DNA of 64,000 bases from Candidatus Binatia bacterium (GTDB taxonomy: Bacteria > Desulfobacterota > Binatia > HRBIN30 > BPIQ01). The translations under genes and the position numbers were made by a program. The notes under the pieces were generated by a model, which saw only the letters and a list, made by a program, of their open reading frames with translations, was not told where the DNA came from and made no database searches. Positions 8,847 to 17,339 of this stretch are shown here, piece by piece (within the stretch, counting starts at the first letter, position 1; every line of letters starts with the position of its first letter). The stretch covers positions 1,416,311-1,480,310 of the forward strand of contig BPIQ01000001.1 of assembly GCA_026004195.1 (NCBI GenBank). Direction: 5' to 3'.

Positions 8847-9965
8847 TCAGAGCGCCTCGAGCATCCTCTGCTGGATGGACTCGATTTCCTGTTTCACGGC
8901 TTCCACGAGATCGGTCGGGCGACCGAGGGCCCGGGCCTCTTCGAGGATGTCCTGGACGCGGCGGAGAATGTTGCGGATCTTCGTGTGGGCTTCGACGAGC
9001 GCGCGGCTGCGCAGCTCGCCGTTTTCCCACTGGCGGTGGGCGTAGTCCCGGAGCTCCTGCGTCTGGAAAAGGAGCTCCTTCACCTCGTCCTGGTAACCGC
9101 GCAGGAGTTGGTGCAAGGTGGCGTGCACCTCGCCCCGCTCCCCCGGATCCCGCCAGAGTACGTGCTCGAGCAGGAAGAGGTCGTCTTCGACGACTTCCTG
9201 CCGCCCCTGCAGGAAGGCGAAGGCGCGGAGCAGTTCCACCGCCTGGCGATAGCGCCGGTCGGAAGCGACGATCTGCTTGCGCCGGAGCTCCCGACGGATG
9301 TCCGCCACGGCCCGGAGAAGAGCGGGGGAAACCCCGACCCGCTTCACCTGCCTCTGCGCTTGCCGGAGCCCCTCGAGCGAAAGCGTCGTCCGACGCTCGG
9401 GAGCTTCCATCTCGAGCATCTTGAGGAAGCGGAAATCTTCCTGGATGTAATCGACCACGTAGCGGACGAGGAAGCGGTCGTAGAGGGCCTGCAGTTCGTC
9501 CTCCTCGGGCAGCTCGTTCGTGGCTCCGATGAGGCTCACGAGCGGCACTTCCAGCACTTCCCGGCCGTTGTAGAAACGCCGCTCGTTCATGATCGTGAGA
9601 ATCGCGTTCAGGATCGAGGAGCTCGCCTTGAAGACCTCGTCCAGGAAGGCGATGTGAGCTTCGGGCAGCTTGTGCGTGGTGACCCGACGGTAGTCGTCCT
9701 GTTCGAGGGCCGCGAGGCTCACGGCCCCGAAAAGCTCTTCGGGAGTGGAGAACTTGGTGAGCAGCCACTGGAAATACCTGGCCCCCTCGAAGCGGCGGCA
9801 GATCTCGTCCGCGAGCATGGACTTCGCCGTCCCTGGCGGGCCGATGATGAGCACGTGCTGCCCCGCGAGGACCGCGGCGAGGGTGGCGTCGATGAGGTCC
9901 GCGCGCTCGAGAAACGTCCCGGCCAGCTCTTCGCGAATGCGACGCAACGCCGCGGCAGGCGTCAT
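8847..9965 (-). CDS. MoxR-family AAA+ ATPase, RavA-like
   Basis: 372 residues. Walker A GPPGTAKS (42-49), Walker B IAFLDEV (about 105-111) and sensor 1 GATNELPEEDEL are clear, followed by the helical lid domain of RavA-type MoxR ATPases. It is shorter than E. coli RavA (498) and lacks most of the C-terminal LARA-type extension, ending in a charged helical segment. These ATPases act as chaperone-like assembly factors with a VWA partner, which is encoded immediately downstream. It is divergent from gcvH, with 91 bases between the two starts. Confidence 0.9.
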   Translation of the reverse strand: MTPAAALRRIREELAGTFLERADLIDATLAAVLAGQHVLIIGPPGTAKSMLADEICRRFEGARYFQWLLTKFSTPEELFGAVSLAALEQDDYRRVTTHKLPEAHIAFLDEVFKASSSILNAILTIMNERRFYNGREVLEVPLVSLIGATNELPEEDELQALYDRFLVRYVVDYIQEDFRFLKMLEMEAPERRTTLSLEGLRQAQRQVKRVGVSPALLRAVADIRRELRRKQIVASDRRYRQAVELLRAFAFLQGRQEVVEDDLFLLEHVLWRDPGERGEVHATLHQLLRGYQDEVKELLFQTQELRDYAHRQWENGELRSRALVEAHTKIRNILRRVQDILEEARALGRPTDLVEAVKQEIESIQQRMLEAL

Positions 9966-10019
9966 CCCGAGCGATGCTACGGGAGAACCGGGCGGGGATG
10001 CAAGCCGGAGAAGAGAGGC

Positions 10020-10047
10020 TTGACAGCCGTCTTCGGCCGTCTATAGA
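10020..10047 (+). promoter_or_regulatory. Sigma-70-type promoter for gcvH, giving a leaderless or nearly leaderless mRNA
   Basis: TTGACA, a 16-base spacer and TATAGA are visible. The -10 element ends only nine bases before the gcvH GTG, so the transcript should begin within a few bases of the start codon. No Shine-Dalgarno sequence is present between the two. Confidence 0.7.
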
Positions 10048-10056
10048 AACCGAACC

Positions 10057-10491
10057 GTGGCGAAGCAGAGGAGCAAAAGTTCGGAGTCGCCGGCTTCCGG
10101 GCTTCTCTTCTCGGAAGACCACACCTGGGTACGCCTGGAGGGAGAAAGGGCTTACATCGGTCTCTCCGACTACGCGCAGAGGGACCTCGGCGAGATCATC
10201 GCCGCCGAGCTTCCCGACGTGGGGGAACGCATCGAGGCCGGAGAGCCTTTCGGGGAGCTCGAATCGAAACGTACGGTACAGGAGCTCATCGCCCCGGTGT
10301 CGGGGACGGTGACGGCGGTCAACACGGAAATCGAGAGCAACCCGGCCATCATCAACGAGGATCCGTACGACGAGGGATGGCTCGTCGAGGTCGAGCTCGC
10401 CGACGAAGAGGAGCTCGACGAACTGATGGGGGTCGACGAATACGAAGAGTTCGTGGCGGAAGAAGACGAGGAGGAAGAGGACGAGGAGTGA
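10057..10491 (+). CDS. gcvH: Glycine cleavage system H-like protein with altered lipoyl site
   Basis: 144 residues with the GcvH lipoyl-domain fold: SEDHTWVRLEGERAYIGLSD, then APVSGTVTAVN, then NEDPYDEGWLVEV. H protein shuttles the aminomethyl group between GcvP and GcvT on a lipoyl-lysine. The usual ESVKA motif reads ESKRT here (residues 69-73). In an ungapped alignment the lipoylated lysine position is Arg72, with Lys71 one residue early. The C-terminus ends in a very acidic tail. No gcvT, gcvP or lipoate genes are nearby. It may be a GcvH paralogue with another role, or be lipoylated at the shifted lysine. Confidence 0.85.
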   Translation: MAKQRSKSSESPASGLLFSEDHTWVRLEGERAYIGLSDYAQRDLGEIIAAELPDVGERIEAGEPFGELESKRTVQELIAPVSGTVTAVNTEIESNPAIINEDPYDEGWLVEVELADEEELDELMGVDEYEEFVAEEDEEEEDEE

Positions 10492-10558
10492 AGCCTCCGT
10501 CCTCCCGCTCGGGCTTCTCGCCCTCTGCGTCGGCTGCTCGAACAAGCCCTTTTCGCCG

Positions 10559-11218
10559 GTGACGGAGCAGGAGTGGAAAGCCGCCCGGCGGCTCATGGTG
10601 GAGCGCGACCTCCGGGGCCGGGGGGTGAAGGACGAGCGCGTCCTCGCGGCCATGGAAAGGGTACCGAGACACCGCTTCGTGCCCCCCGAACTGAGGGCCC
10701 ACGCCTACGAGGACCGGGCGCTGCCGATCGGACACGGCCAGACCATCTCGCAGCCCTACATCGTGGCGCTGATGACGGAACTCCTCGAGCTACGCGGAGG
10801 AGAAAAAGTGCTCGAGGTCGGGACGGGCTCGGGGTACCAGGCCGCGGTTCTCGCCGAACTGGGTTGCGAGGTGTACACGGTGGAGCTCGTCGAGCCGCTC
10901 GGGAAAGCGGCGAAGCACCGCCTCGAAGAGCTCGGTTACGACCGCGTGCACGTTCGCATCGGAGACGCGTACCACGGGTGGCCGGAAGCCGCGCCTTTCG
11001 ACGCCGCCATCTTCACGGCGGCCACGCCCAGGGTCCCCGAGCCGATCCTCGAGCAGCTCTCGGAAGGAGCCCGGATCGTGGCACCTCTGGACGAGGGAGC
11101 AGGCTACCAGACACTCGTCGTCGGAAGAAAGGAAGGAGGACGTGTCTCGTGGAGCCCGGTGGCCGGCGTGGCCTTCGTGCCCATGCGCGGGCTCGTCCGA
11201 ACCCCGGAGGAGAACTAA
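10559..11218 (+). CDS. pcm: Protein-L-isoaspartate O-methyltransferase
   Basis: 219 residues. Pcm repairs isoaspartyl residues with S-adenosylmethionine. The family motif PIGHGQTISQP (56-66) and the SAM-binding EVGTGSG (86-92) are intact, and the length is normal. The first usable start is a GTG. The same frame upstream of that GTG encodes a hydrophobic lipoprotein-like leader (SVLPLGLLALCVGCSNKPFS) without a start codon. A GTG overlapping the gcvH stop is one frame away. The native protein may therefore be exported, with a one-base frame break at its 5' end. It overlaps the convergent ftsB-like gene by four bases. Confidence 0.93.
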   Translation: MTEQEWKAARRLMVERDLRGRGVKDERVLAAMERVPRHRFVPPELRAHAYEDRALPIGHGQTISQPYIVALMTELLELRGGEKVLEVGTGSGYQAAVLAELGCEVYTVELVEPLGKAAKHRLEELGYDRVHVRIGDAYHGWPEAAPFDAAIFTAATPRVPEPILEQLSEGARIVAPLDEGAGYQTLVVGRKEGGRVSWSPVAGVAFVPMRGLVRTPEEN

Positions 11219-11538
11219 GGTCCTCCCGGTGGAGCCGACTGCGCGGGGAAGCGGTAGAGAATCTCGCCGGGTTTGACCCAGCCCAGCCGCTCGCGAATGA
11301 CGCGTTCGAGGTAACGGCGATCCGAACGCAAGCGCCGAAGGTGGCTCCTGAGCCGTTCGTTCCTTTCCTGAAGCTCGACGACCCGCCCCCGCAGAAAGCG
11401 GACGTCCCGCAGCAGAGCGGCGCGGCGAGAGACCGTGTCGGAAAGTCCGTGGAGCCCCAGGGTCGCGGCCGCAAGGAAGAACGCGAGCCAGAGAAAGACC
11501 CACCGGTGCCTTCTCCACCGCTCCGCCACCCGGGCCAT
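11215..11538 (-). CDS. ftsB: FtsB/DivIC-family septum formation initiator
   Basis: 107 residues with a short cytoplasmic N-terminus, one membrane segment (VFLWLAFFLAAATLGLHGL, about 14-32), a coiled coil (about 40-75, with RRAALLRDVRFLRGRVVELQ) and the conserved YLERVIRERLGWVKPGEILY block. FtsB-type proteins bridge FtsL and FtsQ in the divisome. The ATG was chosen because it directly precedes the membrane segment. As in many bacteria it neighbours enolase, but here it is divergently oriented from eno. Confidence 0.88.
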   Translation of the reverse strand: MARVAERWRRHRWVFLWLAFFLAAATLGLHGLSDTVSRRAALLRDVRFLRGRVVELQERNERLRSHLRRLRSDRRYLERVIRERLGWVKPGEILYRFPAQSAPPGGP

Positions 11539-11571
11539 GCGGTTTTTGAATGTACGCGACGCCTGCGGTAA

Positions 11572-12873
<1,302 letters not shown>

Positions 12874-12993
12874 AACGCCCTGCTATTCGGACCTGCGGCA
12901 CCGCTTTCCCAACGCCGTTTCGCCGTCGAAATCCGCCGTCGCTTCGGGGTCGTACCGGAATAAAAAAAAATTTGTAAAATGGCATTCTTCCTA

Positions 12994-13021
12994 TTGACAC
13001 GATTTTCGAAGCTCCTATAAT
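12994..13021 (+). promoter_or_regulatory. Perfect-consensus sigma-70 promoter with A/T-rich upstream element
   Basis: TTGACA, a 16-base spacer and TATAAT match consensus exactly. An A/T-rich tract just upstream (AATAAAAAAAAATTTGTAAA) resembles an UP element, striking in such GC-rich DNA. It points at the Lys/Ala-rich peptide gene. Confidence 0.9.
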
Positions 13022-13028
13022 CGCGCCA

Positions 13029-13049
13029 GCGTCGAGAGAGAACCGACGC
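13029..13049 (+). promoter_or_regulatory. Leader hairpin 1 (start of 5' UTR)
   Basis: GCGTCG and CGACGC can pair across a nine-base loop close to the predicted transcript 5' end. Such a hairpin could protect the mRNA 5' end; this role is inferred. Confidence 0.4.
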
Positions 13050-13079
13050 GAGAACTCGTGCGGAGGGATGGTGGTAGTC

Positions 13080-13095
13080 GCTGTTCCAAAACAGC
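13080..13095 (+). promoter_or_regulatory. Leader hairpin 2, abutting the ribosome site
   Basis: GCTGTT-CCAA-AACAGC forms a six-pair stem with a four-base loop ending directly at the AAGGAGGT ribosome site (13096-13103). It could hold the ribosome site open or serve as a protein-binding element. Confidence 0.5.
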
Positions 13096-13108
13096 AAGGA
13101 GGTAGGCT

Positions 13109-13198
13109 ATGGCAGCAAAGAAGACCGCGAAGAAGTCGGTAGCGAAGAAGAAAGCTCCGGCCAAGAAGAAAACTGCGGCCAAGAAGAAAAAGAAGTAG
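13109..13198 (+). CDS. 29-residue Lys/Ala-rich basic peptide (histone H1-tail-like)
   Basis: The peptide is almost entirely Lys and Ala, with AAKK/AKK repeats (it starts MAAKKTAKKSVAKKK) and ends in five lysines. It resembles the nucleic-acid-binding tail of bacterial H1-like proteins but lacks any globular part. Coding is supported by a near-perfect AAGGAGGT ribosome site six to seven bases before the ATG, a perfect-consensus promoter upstream and a strong terminator downstream, making it a compact single-gene unit probably expressed at high level. DNA, RNA or polyphosphate binding is inferred from composition only. The short frame is easily missed by gene callers. Confidence 0.8.
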   Translation: MAAKKTAKKSVAKKKAPAKKKTAAKKKKK

Positions 13199-13258
13199 TC
13201 CCGTAAACTAGGTTTCTCTGGGGTTTCCCTTCGCACGAGCTTGAGCCTGCGGGCTCAG

Positions 13259-13302
13259 CAAGAGAAAAAGCCCTTCGGAATTCCGAGGGGCTTTTTCTCT
13301 TG
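13259..13302 (+). terminator. Long palindromic terminator, probably bidirectional
   Basis: A 44-base near-perfect palindrome: CAAGAGAAAAAGCCC pairs with GGGCTTTTTCTCTTG around TCGGAATTCCGA, with one T-G wobble. The A-rich left arm and T-rich right arm fit termination in both directions. A smaller TGAGCC/GGCTCA hairpin lies just upstream at 13242-13257. Confidence 0.85.
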
Positions 13303-14037
13303 CGCGGGTTACTCGAGATCCTCCGTACCGACGCCGAGCGGCAAAAGTTCGAAGCACGCGTAGTCCTCGTGTGCGGACTCTGGACAGCTCCGAGGGCCTG
13401 GGCACCGTTCGCTTCCTTTCTGGCCCACCGGGGCTGGAGTTCCGTCGCCGTCGGGAGGGCGCGCGCCGCCGGAGCCCGGGACCTCTTGCGCTCCCTCCTC
13501 GATCTCTGCTCGCACGAAAGCACCCCTCCCTTCGTCGTCGGCCACGACGCGGGCGGAACCCTCGCTCTCTACCTGGAAAACGTGCGTGCCGTCGTGTGTC
13601 TCGCCCCCCTTCCTTACGGTACGTCGTGGCCTCATCCCGTGCTGCGTTCGTGGCGTTACCGGCTCGGGAGGAGGCTTTTTCGCCGGGCGCGTCCTCCCCG
13701 GCGAACCGCCTCGGAGGTGCTCGAAATTCCTCCGGGCTGCCTCCTTCCCGAAACCACCGACTGGTCGGCATCCTTGCGTTCCCTGCCACCGCCACCGCGC
13801 GGCGAAACACCGAGGCTCGTGCTCCTCGGCGGACGCGATCCCTGCGTTCCGGCCGCGTTCTGGCGAGAACGAGCCACGCTCCTCGGCGCGGAGCTCGAAA
13901 CGGTCGAGGAGTCCGGTCACGGGCTACCCTGGAACGCCCACTGGCCCGACGTGGTCTCGCGGGTTCACCGGTGGATGGTCCGACAGGGAGGGGAAGAACT
14001 CCTGCTTTTGCGGGGCGACGAGGACCTTCGTGAGTAG
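13300..14037 (+). CDS. Alpha/beta-hydrolase-like protein with Asp at the nucleophile position
   Basis: Up to 245 residues. A first strand and turn (VVLVCGLWTAPRAWAPF), the nucleophile elbow VVGHDAGG (D83), a late acid strand (LVLLGGRDPCVP) and the catalytic-histidine region (ESGHGLPWN) give an alpha/beta-hydrolase layout. Aspartate replaces the usual serine, as in epoxide hydrolases and haloalkane dehalogenases, yet there is no obvious cap domain. The first start is a TTG inside the terminator arm; a GTG at 13369 would remove 23 residues, so the start is uncertain. The 3' end overlaps anmK by eight bases, suggesting translational coupling. The substrate is unknown. Confidence 0.7.
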   Translation: MRGLLEILRTDAERQKFEARVVLVCGLWTAPRAWAPFASFLAHRGWSSVAVGRARAAGARDLLRSLLDLCSHESTPPFVVGHDAGGTLALYLENVRAVVCLAPLPYGTSWPHPVLRSWRYRLGRRLFRRARPPRRTASEVLEIPPGCLLPETTDWSASLRSLPPPPRGETPRLVLLGGRDPCVPAAFWRERATLLGAELETVEESGHGLPWNAHWPDVVSRVHRWMVRQGGEELLLLRGDEDLRE

Positions 14038-15205
14038 GGCGAAGACGGTCGCGCTCGGCGTCATGTCCGGAACTTCGGCGGACGGGATCACCGCGGCGCT
14101 CGTGGAACTCCGGCGGAGGCGGAACGGGTACCGTGCCACACTGCTCGCGTCGCGGACCGACCCCTACCCCGGCACGGTGCGTCGGACCCTCCTCGAGGCC
14201 GCCGAGGGGAAGTCCATCCCCGCCTCGCGGTGGAGCGAACTCCACACCCGGCTCGGGATCGAGTTCGCGAAGACGGCCGGCCGCCTCCTCCGGGCGACGG
14301 GACGAGAAGTCGACGTGGTGGGTTCTCACGGCCACACGGTGTTCCACGGCCCGCCCGGAAGCGGTCTTTCCCGACCGCCCTCGACGTGGCAGATCGGCGA
14401 GCCCACCTTCCTCGCTTTCCTTACCGGAGCGTGGACCGTCGCCGACTTCCGGGTCGCCGACCTCGTCGCCGGGGGTCAGGGTGCCCCCCTCGCACCTTAC
14501 GCCCACGCCCTCCTTTTCCGGCACGCGCGGCGGACCCGCGCCATCCAGAACCTCGGCGGCATCGCCAACGTCACCGTGCTTCCGCCCGCTTCGGCCACCG
14601 CGCCGGTCCTCGCCTTCGACACGGGTCCGGGAAACATGGTGGTGGACGCGCTCGTGCGCCGTTTCTCGCGGGGTCGAAAACGGTTCGACCGCGGCGGGCG
14701 GATGGCCGCCCGTGGCCGGGTGTGCGAGGAGCTCCTCGAGGAGTTCCTCGACGATGCCTACTTCCGCAAGCGGCCCCCCAAGTCCACGGGAAGGGAACGA
14801 TTCGGTCGCGCCTTCGTGGAGAAGTTCCTTCGCCGGGCACGGGCGGCGCGACTCGGACCCGAGGACACCGTGGCGACCGCGACGGCTCTCACCGCCCGGT
14901 CCATCGCCCTCGCCTACCGCCGATTCGTTTTGCCCGCCGCCGAACTCGAAGCCGTCTACCTCTGCGGTGGGGGGAGCTACAACGGGACGCTCGTCCGCAT
15001 GCTCGAGGCGGAACTCCGGGGGATCCCCGTACGCCGAACCGACGCGCTCGGGATCCCGGCGGACGCCGTGGAGGCCGTCGCCTTCGCCGTCCTCGCTTGC
15101 GAGACCTTGGCTGGCCGGCCGGGCAACCTGCCCTCGGTGACCGGAGCCAGGCAGCCCGTGCTTCTCGGGAAGCTCGTGCCGCCGCCTTCGCCTAGGCGAC
15201 GCTGA
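14030..15205 (+). CDS. anmK: Anhydro-N-acetylmuramic acid kinase
   Basis: 391 residues (E. coli 369). AnmK opens and phosphorylates 1,6-anhydro-MurNAc released by murein turnover to MurNAc-6-phosphate. The ATP-binding start GVMSGTSADGI (10-20), GSHGHTVFHGP, WQIGEP, DFRVADLVAGGQGAPLAPY, NLGGIANVT and FDTGPGNMVVDAL are all intact. GTG was chosen because it follows a GAGGA ribosome site and directly precedes the first family motif. It overlaps the upstream hydrolase by eight bases and the convergent patatin gene by 14. murU and amgK lie 1.4 kb away. Confidence 0.95.
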   Translation: MSRAKTVALGVMSGTSADGITAALVELRRRRNGYRATLLASRTDPYPGTVRRTLLEAAEGKSIPASRWSELHTRLGIEFAKTAGRLLRATGREVDVVGSHGHTVFHGPPGSGLSRPPSTWQIGEPTFLAFLTGAWTVADFRVADLVAGGQGAPLAPYAHALLFRHARRTRAIQNLGGIANVTVLPPASATAPVLAFDTGPGNMVVDALVRRFSRGRKRFDRGGRMAARGRVCEELLEEFLDDAYFRKRPPKSTGRERFGRAFVEKFLRRARAARLGPEDTVATATALTARSIALAYRRFVLPAAELEAVYLCGGGSYNGTLVRMLEAELRGIPVRRTDALGIPADAVEAVAFAVLACETLAGRPGNLPSVTGARQPVLLGKLVPPPSPRRR

Positions 15206-16541
15206 GGTTACGCCGGGGGACGTCCTCGAGCAGCACGTCGGCGGACTGTTCGAGCTCCTCGTCCCGGAGCCGGTCGACCGCGGTGCGCGCGGCTTTGCGG
15301 GTCATGAGAATGCCGTAGCTCTCGAGGATCCGCTTGAGCAGGTCGAAGTTCTGGTCGAGCGAGTCGGTCACCGAAAGGTAGCCGTGCTGCGCGGCCCGCA
15401 GGCGGTGCCAGAAAGCGAGCACGTTCATCCGGAAGAACTGGAGGTCCGTCTCTTTGGGTTCGATGACGATGATGTCGCCCTGGAAGTTCGGGTCGTCCTG
15501 GTACTGCCGGAGACCGTACTGGAGCCGGGAATGCAAAAGCGTCCGCAGGACCTGGTTGAGGACCGTCAAGATCCCCCCGTCCGCGAGCGGCTTGCCTTCC
15601 ACTTCCCAACGGTTGCGGGCCTTGTTGAAACGTCGCCGGACCCGGTTCGAGAAGGGGCGAAACGGGTTGTAGCAGATGATCAGGTCCGCCCCGTGCTCGA
15701 TCGCCACGTCGAGATTGGCGGTCCGCCGTACGCCGCCGTCGACGTAGTCGACGCCGCGGATGCGCGCCGGTTTGTAGAAGCCGGGCAGCGCCGTGGACGC
15801 CTGCACGGCTTCCGAAATCGTGAGGCTCACGTCCTCGTCGTGGCCGAAAACGACGCGCTCGGCGGTGTCGAGGTTCATCGCGGAGATGTAGAGTTCGCGG
15901 CCCGTGGCGCGGTAGAGCTCGCGGAAGTCGTTCGCGATCCCGTTTCGCTCGAGGTTTTCCCTGAGGAAAGCTTCGAGCGACGAGTTGTCGAAAATTCCCG
16001 AGGGCAGGTAGTCGAGCGCGAAGGGAAAACCACGACAACGTGCGAGCGCTTCCCCGAGGGCGTGGAGCACCTCGTTCAGGGCTTCGCTCCGCGGCGCCGC
16101 CAGCATGGACTCGAGCGGCCGCCGGAGTCGGCGGATCAGATCGGGGGCTTCCCCGAGGAGGTCCCAGACGATGCCCGGGAAGTAGAGGAGCACGTCGCGC
16201 ACGAAGGCGAGGGGTCGTTCGACGAACTCTCCGAGGTTCGGGTGGTAGAAGTCCCGGGGACGTAGCTGCGAGAACTGCTGCGAGCGTCCCTGGAGACTGC
16301 GAAGCATCTCGGCGGGCGAGACGCCGGCGGCCAGCGGCGCCGCCAGGAACGCGCCGGCGCTCAGGCCCACGTAGGTGTCGAACTCGGTCGTCTTTCGATT
16401 GACGAGAAAATCGTCGAGAGCCTTGAGCCCGCCGAGCTTGAAGGCCCCCCCGGTGACCGCCCCACCCGCCAACACCAGAGCGACCTTCGGGTTTTTCTTC
16501 TTCTGGTTCAGGTCGCTTTTCTGAACGATCGTGATGCCCAC
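15192..16541 (-). CDS. Patatin-like phospholipase
   Basis: 449 residues. The oxyanion-hole glycines GGAVTGGAFKLGG (26-38), the nucleophile GLSAG (S61) and the catalytic aspartate DGG (268-270) form the Ser-Asp dyad of patatin-type acyl hydrolases. There is no signal peptide, so it is probably cytoplasmic or membrane-associated. Translation starts at GTG, with a plausible promoter about 20 bases upstream. It sits between anmK and murU-amgK, but its strand agrees only with the latter. A role in lipid turnover is a family-level inference. Confidence 0.88.
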   Translation of the reverse strand: MGITIVQKSDLNQKKKNPKVALVLAGGAVTGGAFKLGGLKALDDFLVNRKTTEFDTYVGLSAGAFLAAPLAAGVSPAEMLRSLQGRSQQFSQLRPRDFYHPNLGEFVERPLAFVRDVLLYFPGIVWDLLGEAPDLIRRLRRPLESMLAAPRSEALNEVLHALGEALARCRGFPFALDYLPSGIFDNSSLEAFLRENLERNGIANDFRELYRATGRELYISAMNLDTAERVVFGHDEDVSLTISEAVQASTALPGFYKPARIRGVDYVDGGVRRTANLDVAIEHGADLIICYNPFRPFSNRVRRRFNKARNRWEVEGKPLADGGILTVLNQVLRTLLHSRLQYGLRQYQDDPNFQGDIIVIEPKETDLQFFRMNVLAFWHRLRAAQHGYLSVTDSLDQNFDLLKRILESYGILMTRKAARTAVDRLRDEELEQSADVLLEDVPRRNLSVA

Positions 16542-16560
16542 GACGCTCGGCCTTGGGCGG

Positions 16561-16590
16561 TAAATACGAACTTTTGACGCACTTTGTCAA
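16561..16590 (-). promoter_or_regulatory. Candidate sigma-70 promoter for the patatin-like gene
   Basis: On the minus strand TTGACA is followed after 18 bases by TATTTA, with a predicted leader of only about 12 bases before the GTG. The -35 is consensus; the -10 is a weak match. Confidence 0.55.
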
Positions 16591-17339
16591 GAAGATCCTG
16601 CGAGAAAGGAAAGCCCGACGCGCGGCACCTCTTCCCTGGCCGCCGCGAGATCCTCCGCCGTATCCACGGTACGCCAGTAGCCCCGGTAGACGTACGCCCC
16701 CACCTCGGCGCCGGAGGACAGCATCCGCGGGAGGACATCGCGGGTGAGGCTCGATTTCCCCTCGGGGAAATAGCGAAAGGCTTCGGGCTCGAAAACGGCC
16801 ACGCCCGCGTACATCGTCCGCCGCCCTCCCCCGGGCGCCTGCGGCCGGCCCAGGATCCGACGCACCTTTCCGGCTTCGTCCACCTCGACGACCCCGTAGC
16901 GCTCGACCCGCGGATCGGACCGCACGACGAGCGTCGCCCACGCCCCGCTCTCCCGATGGGCGGCGAGAAGGTCCGGGAGCGGGACGTCCTGGATGGTGTC
17001 GGCATTGAGCACGAGAAACGTCCCTCCTTCGAGAAACCACCGTGCGCGTCGGATTCCGCCCCCGGAATCGAGCAGCTCGCTCTCCCGCGAATACCGGAGG
17101 CGCACGCCGAAGGACGACCCGTCCCCGAGCGAGCTTTCCACGGCTTCGGCGAGATGATGGACGTTCACGATGACGTCGCGGATTCCGGCGAACGCCAGTT
17201 GCGCGAGAGCGTAGCCCACCAGGGGTCTCCCTCCCACCTCCACCAGAGCCTTCGGAACTCGCTCCGTCAGGGGGCGAAGGCGAGTGCCGAGACCCGCCGC
17301 GAGCACCATGGCTCTCGTCCCCGCGTTCGCCGTTTTCAT
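16587..17339 (-). CDS. murU: MurNAc-1-phosphate uridylyltransferase-like nucleotidyltransferase
   Basis: 250 residues with the sugar-nucleotide pyrophosphorylase signature LAAGLGTRLRPLTE (13-26), the lysine in VPKALVEV, the metal aspartate in LNADTI (111-116) and the late YWRTVDTAEDL block. MurU makes UDP-MurNAc from UTP and MurNAc-1-phosphate, letting recycled wall sugar bypass MurA/MurB. The assignment rests on the family plus context: its ATG overlaps the amgK stop, the order seen in known AmgK-MurU operons. Without that context a generic hexose-1-phosphate nucleotidyltransferase would also fit. Confidence 0.83.
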   Translation of the reverse strand: MKTANAGTRAMVLAAGLGTRLRPLTERVPKALVEVGGRPLVGYALAQLAFAGIRDVIVNVHHLAEAVESSLGDGSSFGVRLRYSRESELLDSGGGIRRARWFLEGGTFLVLNADTIQDVPLPDLLAAHRESGAWATLVVRSDPRVERYGVVEVDEAGKVRRILGRPQAPGGGRRTMYAGVAVFEPEAFRYFPEGKSSLTRDVLPRMLSSGAEVGAYVYRGYWRTVDTAEDLAAAREEVPRVGLSFLAGSS

